Below are positions 57,014-64,000 of a stretch of DNA of 64,000 bases, one piece after another. The stretch spans positions 1 through 64,000 of the forward strand of contig PYVH01000005.1 of assembly GCA_003030785.1 (NCBI GenBank), given 5' to 3'. This stretch comes from Marinobacter sp. B9-2. Lineage in GTDB: Bacteria > Pseudomonadota > Gammaproteobacteria > Pseudomonadales > Oleiphilaceae. Made by a program: the position numbers and the translations under genes. The notes under the pieces are model-generated. The model was not told the DNA's origin, ran no database searches, and saw only the letters and a program-made list of their open reading frames with translations. Positions within the stretch are counted from its first letter, which is position 1; every line of letters starts with the position of its first letter.

Positions 57014-58231
57014 TTATTGAAAGGGGGCAACCAGTTCGCCAGACCGTCGTAAGAGTTCAATCAGGCCCAACTGCGCTTGCTTTTCCAGCTCAATGCCGGT
57101 TTGCAGGCTCTCCGCGCGCTGGCCCAGTGCCTGGAGATATTCAGATGTGGAAAGATCGCCGACCTGCCACTGCTTCCCGAGCAAATCGGCACTTCGCTGT
57201 ACACGCCCCTGGGAGAGTTTTGTCCATCGGCTGAGTTGGGTGTCGTATCGCTTCCAGGCAGCTCGGGCGCCCGCCAGGTCATACTGCTGCTTCCGATAAA
57301 GTGCCTGAAACCGAGCCTCGGCCTCCAATGATCGTCGGTTGGCAGCTCGGATTTCTGCGCGGTAGTTATTACGGACGTTCAGAGGGATCGAGAACGTCAG
57401 GCCAACCAGATTCTCGCCGCCATCACGCCCTCCGCTAAGCCCGACCGTTGGCGATGCCGCCGCTCTGCGCCTGGCCACCTCGGCTTCGCTCCGCAGCACC
57501 TGCCACCTCGCGCGGGCAGCAGCAATTGACGGATGAGCCAGCAGATTGTCATTGTCGACCCTGGATTCAAGAGCCGGCCAAATGTGCCCGGGAATCCCCC
57601 CATCCTGAGGCTGCCAATCCGGCAGAAGCTCTCTGACCCGGGCTTGCGCCTGATCAACTGCAGCCTTTGCCTGAGCGAGTTCACTGAGCTGTTGAGAAAG
57701 GCTTAAAAAAAGCAGCTCTGCGTCGGTACGCCCCAGATCGCCTGCCTGCTGGCGTTGCTCAACCTGGTCCAGCAAGGCATCCAGACGGTGTTGTTGAGAT
57801 TCCGCAATTTCTTCGGCACGCGTCGCCGCGCGCCACTCGACAAGCGCAAACAGCGACTCAGACGTTTGTGCCAAAATCGTCTCGTTCAAATCAGCTTGTG
57901 CGGAAAGCCTGATCAGCTTTGCCTTATCCTTTAGCGCACCCTGTTGATCAGACCAATCGATCGTTTGTGACAGCCCTGCCTCAAAGTTGTTTTCACTGCC
58001 CGTTCTGTCTGCTCCAACAGACAGCTCCGGGTTATACAGCGGTTGTTCGCTTGCCTCAGCATCCGCATCCCGGGCTGCCGCCTGCTCTGTCGCCGCCATG
58101 ACATCCGGATGCTTGCTTATCTGGCCAGTGAGCCAATTTGTCCAATTCACAGTCTCCGCTTGACCGAACAGAGGAATAGACAATAGTACTGAACACAGCA
58201 ACGCCCTGGGCGAGTGCTTGCTTGCCTTCAT
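57014..58231 (-). CDS. TolC-family outer-membrane factor (CzcC-like)
   Basis: The 405-residue protein has a signal peptide (ends LFGQAE) and the long amphipathic helices of TolC channels in two repeats. Typical segments are QPLYNPELSVGADRTGSENN and LTFSIPLNVRNNYRAEI. The start MKASKHSP at 58231 has a GGGAG site; an in-frame ATG at 58261 has none. It is the first gene of the TolC-adaptor-pump operon, divergent from the gene at 58507. Confidence 0.88.
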   Translation of the reverse strand: MKASKHSPRALLCSVLLSIPLFGQAETVNWTNWLTGQISKHPDVMAATEQAAARDADAEASEQPLYNPELSVGADRTGSENNFEAGLSQTIDWSDQQGALKDKAKLIRLSAQADLNETILAQTSESLFALVEWRAATRAEEIAESQQHRLDALLDQVEQRQQAGDLGRTDAELLFLSLSQQLSELAQAKAAVDQAQARVRELLPDWQPQDGGIPGHIWPALESRVDNDNLLAHPSIAAARARWQVLRSEAEVARRRAAASPTVGLSGGRDGGENLVGLTFSIPLNVRNNYRAEIRAANRRSLEAEARFQALYRKQQYDLAGARAAWKRYDTQLSRWTKLSQGRVQRSADLLGKQWQVGDLSTSEYLQALGQRAESLQTGIELEKQAQLGLIELLRRSGELVAPFQ

Positions 58232-58506
58232 CGACTTTCTCCCGAAGGGGTTAGTAGCCACAATTCATAGGCGCGAGGCGTCCATGATGAGGCAGGAAGA
58301 GCCCGAGATAGTAAGTGAAAAGATTGAAATGAACTTGAATTCGAAGTGTCATCCACAAAAGAAACCGCTCTCCGGCTCCAGCAGCATTCCCGGACCGTCC
58401 TTTTGACGGACAAAATGAGCACCAAAGGCTTATGTTTCTGCAGCGTTCAGATCAATAGCATGTCATTCGATGCCCCTTACTTTCCAACACTTTATCAAGG
58501 TGATCT

Positions 58507-59238
58507 ATGTCTGGAGCAACGAATAAAGCAGGCGCACCGCGCCACGTATTCAAACTCAAACTGGCTTTCCTGGTTCTGTTATGGCCCCTCACGGTCAAAT
58601 CAGAGCTCGCAGTGGATGAAATATACTCGCCCCGAGTAACTGCCGGGGATCTCGAAATTGGAGTGGTTGGGGCGCTTCTGGACAGTGAGAGGGCCGAGAT
58701 CGACAACCTTCGTGCCGATCAATGGGAGGTGGGTTACGGGCTATCTGAACGCCTGAGCGCCGAACTTAACCTCAACGCGATCAAGAGACCGGGAGGCGCC
58801 TATTCACTTGAGGAATACGAAATCGAACTGATTGGAAACTTTTTTCAAGACAACAAGAGCGCTGCGGGTTTGTTCATTGAGCTGTCAAAAGAACATGGCC
58901 AAAAAGCCGGTGGAGTGACCCTTGGGTCACTTTACGAGAGACAGCTATACACGCATTTCAGGATCCTGACGAACCTTTTGGTTAGCCGCTCATTTGGCGA
59001 AGACGACGAGCAGCTTGAGCCCACGGGCTCATTACAGGTCGCCTACACGAAGTCTGACACGTTTCAGCCAGGTCTGGAGTATTACGGGGCCGAAAATAAT
59101 CATTTGATGGGACCTGCGATCCTGGCTGAGTTCAGAATGGGCTCCAGTATTCTGGAACTCCAGGCGGGCGTTGCATTTGGCCTCACCAGGGACTCAGACG
59201 ATATGATCTATCGCTGGGAACTGGGGATAGAACTGTGA
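58507..59238 (+). CDS. exported protein of unknown function, possible small outer-membrane barrel
   Basis: The 243-residue product has a signal-like helix (residues about 16-32) and a mature part with alternating hydrophobic strands, ending IYRWELGIEL. The regular strand pattern (YGLSERLSAELNLNAI, FQPGLEYYGAENN) fits a small beta-barrel, but no named family was recognised. It lies between two metal efflux operons and is divergent from the first, so it may belong to metal resistance. No transmembrane helix other than the signal was seen. Confidence 0.6.
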   Translation: MSGATNKAGAPRHVFKLKLAFLVLLWPLTVKSELAVDEIYSPRVTAGDLEIGVVGALLDSERAEIDNLRADQWEVGYGLSERLSAELNLNAIKRPGGAYSLEEYEIELIGNFFQDNKSAAGLFIELSKEHGQKAGGVTLGSLYERQLYTHFRILTNLLVSRSFGEDDEQLEPTGSLQVAYTKSDTFQPGLEYYGAENNHLMGPAILAEFRMGSSILELQAGVAFGLTRDSDDMIYRWELGIEL

Positions 59239-59288
59239 TGGCGGCCCGCAACCAAAAGCCGCAAAACCGCCATCCAGTTTCCGGAGCA

Positions 59289-59633
59289 CTAGCTTGAAGC
59301 AGGCTCCAGTGCACTCTCACCGGTTTCGCCGTCCTCGATACGAACAGCCCGAACCAGACGGGATACAAGCACCTTGCCGTCACCCGGGTGCCCTTCCTGG
59401 GTTCTGCCCGTTCTGACAATGAGTTCCACAACTTCACCAGCGACATCATCGGTCGCTACGTCTATCTCCAGCTTGACCATCTTCACTTTCTCCAGAGGCG
59501 ACTCATCGCCGACCAGATGACCAAATTCGTTGAGAGACACGACAGCAATGCTTGCCACTCCCTTAACTTTGGCAAGAGCATCAACCACATGCTCTGCCAT
59601 CACTTCTCTGACATACGCTTTTATTTCATACAT
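59289..59633 (-). CDS. PII-like protein associated with the metal efflux operon
   Basis: The 114-residue protein has the PII fold pattern, starting MYEIKAYVREVMAEHVVDAL. Near the C-terminus it has VELIVRTGRTQEGHPGDGK, like the PII B-loop, and LVRAVRIEDGETG. The T-loop lacks the uridylylation Tyr. PII-like proteins encoded beside heavy-metal RND pumps are a recognised separate group; their ligand is not settled. It follows the second pump gene by 16 bases. The ATG at 59633 is preferred; an upstream in-frame start lies inside the pump gene. Confidence 0.8.
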   Translation of the reverse strand: MYEIKAYVREVMAEHVVDALAKVKGVASIAVVSLNEFGHLVGDESPLEKVKMVKLEIDVATDDVAGEVVELIVRTGRTQEGHPGDGKVLVSRLVRAVRIEDGETGESALEPASS

Positions 59634-59649
59634 AAACCGTCTCCTGACT

Positions 59650-62600
59650 TCAGACTTCAACGTCACGACGTTCGGATGCAAACCACTGGTAGACACTGGG
59701 CAACACCACCAGCGTCAGCAGCGTTGAAGTGATCAGACCGCCAACCACAACCGTTGCCAGTGGCCGTTGGACATTAGAGCCAATGCCATCGGCCAGCAGC
59801 AGGGGAATCAGCCCCAGAATAGCCACAGAGGCGGTCATCAGAACCGGCCGCAAACGGCGTTGAGCACCCAGCTTGACTGCTTCAATGACTTCGTAGCCTT
59901 CGTCCCGCAACTGGTTGATGTAACTCACCATCACCACGCCGTTAAGTACGGCCACACCAAACACCGCGATGAATCCCACGGCAGCGGGCACAGAGAGGTA
60001 AAGCCCCGTCACAAACAGCGCGACAATGCCACCGGTAATCGCAAAGGGCACATTCATGAAGATCAGCACCGCATAGCGCAGACTACTGAATGCCGAGAAA
60101 AGAAGCAGGAAAATAAGCGCCAGGGTAATGGGCACAACGATCGCAAGCCGAGCCATGGCCCTTTCCTGGTTCTCAAACTGACCGCCGAACTCCACGAAAT
60201 ACCCCGGCGGCATGTCCACTTGCTCCTCGATCCGCTTGCGCAAGTCCTGAACAACACCGCCCATATCGCGACCACGTACGTTCATCTGCACGTACTGTCG
60301 CCGACTGGCATTGGAGCGCGAAATTTTCTTGGGGCCAGCGTACATTTCAACATCGGCCACCCGTGAAAGCGGGATGAGCTCGCCACTATTACCCCGGAGG
60401 GGAAGCTTTCTGATTTCATCGATGGACCCGCGATAGGACTCTTGCAGCCGGGCGAAGATCTCAAATCGCCGGACACCGTCGAAGACCAGCCCCGCGCCTT
60501 TACCGCCAATCCCGGTTTCGACCGTACTCATCAGGTTATCAATGCTGATGCCAAACTGCGCCAGCACTTCACGGTCGGGGCGAATAACGATCTGTTTTTT
60601 ACCTGCGCTCTGCTGAGCGCGCACATCCGTTGCCCCCGGCACATCATTCGCCAGGGCCGCCACTTCCTTGCCGATCCGGCCCAACTCGTCGAGGTCGTCG
60701 CCGAAAATGCTGGCAACCAGTTGCGCCTGAACGCCTGAGAGGAGTTCGTCGGTTCTGAGCTGAATCGGTTGTGACAGATTGTTGGCAAGCCCGGGAACCC
60801 GCTCATCCAAAGACTCCGCAATCCGGCTCTGAAGGTCCTCATAGCTCACATCTTCTCGCCACTGATCCAGAGGCTTCAGATTGACGAGCGTCGCGACAAC
60901 GTTCACGGGTTCAGGATCACCGCCCACCTCGGCACGACCGATCCTGGCATAGGTGCCGGTGACCTCTGGAAATTCGTCTATAACGGACTGTATCCGTTTG
61001 CCATATTTAATGGCGGATTCCAGACTGGCTCCGGGCGGCAGTGTTGAGCGAATCTGGAACGTGCCTTCCCGGAGCGTGGGCACGAATTCGCTTCCGAGAT
61101 AGGGAAACAGCAGGAGACTGCCGGCAAAGGCAATGACGGCCACGCCCATTACAATTTTAGGGGCTTTGACGACAGTATTCACCACCGGCTTGTATAGCCG
61201 GTTCAGGAACAGAACCAGCTTCGGCTCTTTGTGTTGTCCACCCATCTTGAATGACAGCGAGGCCAGAACCGGCACCAACGTCAACGCGAGTAACAGCGCA
61301 CCGATCAACGCAAAACTGATGGTGTAGGCCATGGGCGAAAACAGCTTGCCCTCAACGCCCTGCAGCGTAAACAGCGGCAGAAAAACGATAATAATGATGC
61401 CAATGGCAAACACAATCGGACGAGCCACTTCCCGGGCAGATTCACCTACAAGCCTCAGAACACTGACCTTTTCCTCTGATCGTTCTTCCAGATGTCGGAA
61501 GATGTTCTCTATCATCACAACGGCGCCGTCCACCATCATACCGATGCCGATAGCCAGCCCCCCCAGACTCATCAGATTGGCGGACAGGCCCGAAATCCGC
61601 ATCGCAATGAATGCGAAAAGCACAGACAACGGCAAGGTCGCCACCACGATCAGTGTGGAACGTATATTTCCGAGGAACAGATAGAGGAACACCAGCACCA
61701 GAACCGAGCCCTCAAGTAATGCTTTCTCGACAGTGCCTATGGCCTTGCCCACCAACTCCGCCTGGGAGTAATAAGCCTCTATTTTCAGCCCTTCGGGAAG
61801 TGACTTGTTCAGATCATCGATTTTTGCGTTGACGTCCTCGAGTACCTGACTGGTGTTGGTTCCGATCAGCTTCATCACGTAGCCGCCCACGGACTCCTCG
61901 CCCGAGGACACCTCCGCGCCGCGGCGGATCGCCGGTCCAAGGCTAACCTCTGCAACATCCCTGACATAGATAGGAGACTCTCCCTCACTCTTGGACACAA
62001 TGATGTTCTGGATGTCCTCGATGCCCTCGGTACCTGAATTAACCCAACCGTACCCGCGAACTATATACTCTTCACCGCCTCGCGTAATGAAAGAGGCGCC
62101 GACGTTCCGATTATTCTGGGTGAGGGCGCCGCGAACGTCAGACACTGTCAGGTTCCTTGCCTGAAGCTTCTGCGCATCGATATTGACCTGATACTGTTTT
62201 ACCTCGCCGCCGATGGACAGCACACCGGTTACACCCGGAACGGTTCTGAGCTGGGGCTTGACAATCCAGTCCTGGATCGTGCGGATTTCCTGCAGGCTGT
62301 ATTGATCCTTATCCTCAGCTTCCAGGGAATACATCAGGATGCGCCCAAGACCGCTCGCTATGGGCCCGAGTTCCGGCTGCCCCATCCCTTCGGGAATCTG
62401 GCGCTTGGCCTCGGAAAGCCGTTCGTTTACCAGCCGCCTGGCGAAGTAGATATCGGTGCCATCTTCGAAATAGATGGTCACCCGCGACAACCCGAAAATC
62501 GACGTGCTCTGCACTTTTTCCAGCTTGGGAATTCCATACATGCTGATCTCAACGGGATAGGAAATCAGCGTTTCGATATCAACCGGCGACAGACCAGGAC

Positions 62601-62757
62601 TGGTGGTAAACACCTGAACCATGGTCGGCGTCGCGTCCGGAAACGCATCCACCGGCAGTTTTTGAAATGAAAATACGCCGGCAACGATCACGGCGATAGC
62701 AAAAACAAGCGTCATCAGACGATTGTTCAGCGCATAATTCACAATTGCGTTGATCAT
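59650..62757 (-). CDS. second HME-RND metal efflux pump (CzcA family)
   Basis: The 1035-residue pump has twelve helices and helix-4 motif IGMMVDGAVVMIENIF with Asp and Glu like the first pump, so it likely exports divalent metals. The two pumps are paralogues but clearly different in sequence (for example NIRSTLIVVATLPLSVL against NLRATTLVLLSIPISIG). It follows an adaptor gene and precedes the PII-like gene. No TolC-type gene lies with it inside the window. Confidence 0.9.
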   Translation of the reverse strand: MINAIVNYALNNRLMTLVFAIAVIVAGVFSFQKLPVDAFPDATPTMVQVFTTSPGLSPVDIETLISYPVEISMYGIPKLEKVQSTSIFGLSRVTIYFEDGTDIYFARRLVNERLSEAKRQIPEGMGQPELGPIASGLGRILMYSLEAEDKDQYSLQEIRTIQDWIVKPQLRTVPGVTGVLSIGGEVKQYQVNIDAQKLQARNLTVSDVRGALTQNNRNVGASFITRGGEEYIVRGYGWVNSGTEGIEDIQNIIVSKSEGESPIYVRDVAEVSLGPAIRRGAEVSSGEESVGGYVMKLIGTNTSQVLEDVNAKIDDLNKSLPEGLKIEAYYSQAELVGKAIGTVEKALLEGSVLVLVFLYLFLGNIRSTLIVVATLPLSVLFAFIAMRISGLSANLMSLGGLAIGIGMMVDGAVVMIENIFRHLEERSEEKVSVLRLVGESAREVARPIVFAIGIIIIVFLPLFTLQGVEGKLFSPMAYTISFALIGALLLALTLVPVLASLSFKMGGQHKEPKLVLFLNRLYKPVVNTVVKAPKIVMGVAVIAFAGSLLLFPYLGSEFVPTLREGTFQIRSTLPPGASLESAIKYGKRIQSVIDEFPEVTGTYARIGRAEVGGDPEPVNVVATLVNLKPLDQWREDVSYEDLQSRIAESLDERVPGLANNLSQPIQLRTDELLSGVQAQLVASIFGDDLDELGRIGKEVAALANDVPGATDVRAQQSAGKKQIVIRPDREVLAQFGISIDNLMSTVETGIGGKGAGLVFDGVRRFEIFARLQESYRGSIDEIRKLPLRGNSGELIPLSRVADVEMYAGPKKISRSNASRRQYVQMNVRGRDMGGVVQDLRKRIEEQVDMPPGYFVEFGGQFENQERAMARLAIVVPITLALIFLLLFSAFSSLRYAVLIFMNVPFAITGGIVALFVTGLYLSVPAAVGFIAVFGVAVLNGVVMVSYINQLRDEGYEVIEAVKLGAQRRLRPVLMTASVAILGLIPLLLADGIGSNVQRPLATVVVGGLITSTLLTLVVLPSVYQWFASERRDVEV

Positions 62758-62771
62758 GCTCCCCCCGGGGT

Positions 62772-63956
62772 TTAGTGTCCGTGAGCGGCGCTGCGGCCAC
62801 TGGCGGTAATGGCCGACATCAGATCAAAAGCGCCTACTGAAACCACTTCCGTGTTTGCGCTAATGCCGGACTTGATCTCGATCCAGTCGTTTGCCTCCTT
62901 GCCAAGCGTGACGGGAACCGCCTTGTAAGCCCCTTTCTCATCGCCCGGAACAAACACAACGGAGTCATCGCCAATGGTTTGAACCGCATCATCCGGAACC
63001 AGCGGCAGTGAGGCCTCCGATTCCGTCATGATTCTGGCCGTGGCATAGGTATTCGGGCGAAGGTCGCCTCTGGGAGACTCCAGCACAACGCGAACCGGGA
63101 TGGTGCGGGTCTTTTCATCGAGCATGCTCGACACCCAGGATACCTGCCCACTGTGAAACCGGTCAGAACTTGAATCCCTGGAGGAAATCTGAACCTCGTC
63201 TCCCGTTGAAATCTGGTCAATATCGGATTCGGACACCTGAAGAATGGCCCACAACACCGAGGCATCCGCCACGATGAAAGGCGTATCCGACGGACTCAGC
63301 GTTTGCCCCAGACGAACATGCATCTGCTCGACACGCCCCTCAATGGGTGAGCGGAGCGCGTATTGCGCCAGCCCCCCACTGTCACCTGACGACTCGCTGC
63401 CGTAAACCGCCAGTTGTTCCCGCACGGAATCGTACTCCGCTTTTGTTTCAAGAAAGGCAGCCTTGGCATCCAGGAACTCTTCTTCACTGGAAATACCCTG
63501 TCCCTGCAACTCCCTTTCACGATTGTAGTCAGACTCGGCCGCTTCTTTGCGGGCCTCCAGCGAGATTAACCGGGAGCGAATCCGGGCCAGCTCCACACTG
63601 TTCAGGGTTGCCAGTAACTGCCCCTTATTGACACGATCCCCCAGATCAACCGCCAACCCTGTCAGTTTTCCCTCCAGCAGCGGACCAACCTCGGCCACGC
63701 GGTCCGGCACATACTGAATCTCGGCAGGTGCCGTAACAATTGCGCCAGCGCGCCCCTTGGCAGCCGCCACAGTCTGAATCGACAGTAACTCTGTCTGCTC
63801 CGGCGTCAGATGGATCTGGCGGGACTGGTTTTCCTCTCCGGCATGCTCGGCTTCTTCATTTTCGTGCTGGTCACCCTCGGCTTCTCCGGCAGCGTATGCC
63901 TGCTGCAAGCTCAGAGCGCCGACAACTATTAACAGTATCTTCAGATTGCGAATCAT
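62772..63956 (-). CDS. second metal RND periplasmic adaptor protein
   Basis: The 394-residue membrane-fusion protein has a signal peptide (ends QQAYAAGE) and a short Glu/His/Asn-rich stretch (residues about 25-45). It then has the barrel-sandwich domain (PLLEGKLTGLAVDLGDRVNKG) with a central coiled coil. It feeds the pump encoded 14 bases downstream. The outer-membrane partner may lie beyond 64000 or be the CzcC-like protein at 57014. Confidence 0.88.
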   Translation of the reverse strand: MIRNLKILLIVVGALSLQQAYAAGEAEGDQHENEEAEHAGEENQSRQIHLTPEQTELLSIQTVAAAKGRAGAIVTAPAEIQYVPDRVAEVGPLLEGKLTGLAVDLGDRVNKGQLLATLNSVELARIRSRLISLEARKEAAESDYNRERELQGQGISSEEEFLDAKAAFLETKAEYDSVREQLAVYGSESSGDSGGLAQYALRSPIEGRVEQMHVRLGQTLSPSDTPFIVADASVLWAILQVSESDIDQISTGDEVQISSRDSSSDRFHSGQVSWVSSMLDEKTRTIPVRVVLESPRGDLRPNTYATARIMTESEASLPLVPDDAVQTIGDDSVVFVPGDEKGAYKAVPVTLGKEANDWIEIKSGISANTEVVSVGAFDLMSAITASGRSAAHGH

Positions 63957-64000
63957 TCATTCACCCTCAATATTTAGAGAACGGTACTAAGAGAACGGTC

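Noticed and set aside
58391-58411. Short CCGTC/GACGG hairpin in the divergent region before the CzcC-like gene
   Set aside because: The stem is only five base pairs and lacks a T-run, so neither a terminator nor an operator could be supported.

Overview
The window looks like a chromosome segment of a marine or halophilic, denitrifying gammaproteobacterium of the Marinobacter type. The evidence is the gene content: ectoine hydroxylase, a cytochrome cd1 denitrification cluster, FNR/Dnr-type boxes, beta-oxidation genes and dense heavy-metal efflux loci. The genus is an inference from gene style; no rRNA or tRNA gene was seen.

Region 1 (1-5.3 kb) serves anaerobic life: ubiV (cut by the window edge) and ubiU for O2-independent ubiquinone synthesis, a chemoreceptor with a nitrate/nitrite-sensing NIT domain, and O2-independent coproporphyrinogen oxidase hemN. 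A near-consensus FNR box lies midway between ubiU and the chemoreceptor. Region 2 (5.4-20 kb) is mixed housekeeping and stress: an FeS-type photolyase, a solute-binding/Cache sensor-like protein, a thiolase / FadJ-like / FtsH-paralogue operon, ectD, a tandem-duplicated HAD hydrolase, the copper-delivery pair CtaG/SCO, and a DUF2256-photolyase pair.

Region 3 (20-24.4 kb) is a decayed metal-resistance island. It holds a Met-rich exported protein and truncated or fused remnants of DUF3147, HupE, a membrane-anchor protein, a multicopper oxidase, a response regulator and a histidine kinase. These are followed by an intact CadR-like regulator, a CDF transporter and an AEC permease.

Region 4 (24.5-42.1 kb) is the denitrification core. 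norCB, an Fe-S membrane protein and norDEF run on +. nirC, nirF, a PhnD-like binding protein, norQ and a small membrane protein run on -. nirS, nirDLGHJ, nirE and nirN run on +, followed by a Crp/Fnr-type regulator. The main anomaly is an in-frame TAA in nirS, exactly in the linker between its cytochrome c and d1 domains. Region 5 (42.2-47.8 kb) has wrbA, a hemolysin III family protein, nnrS, narK under an FNR-type box, and a broken IS630 transposase where nar genes might be expected. No nosZ or narGHJI is in the window.

Region 6 (48-64 kb) has a FecA-like TonB receptor, a two-component pair, two HME-RND metal efflux systems on the minus strand (TolC-adaptor-pump, and adaptor-pump-PII-like protein), and an unknown exported protein between them.
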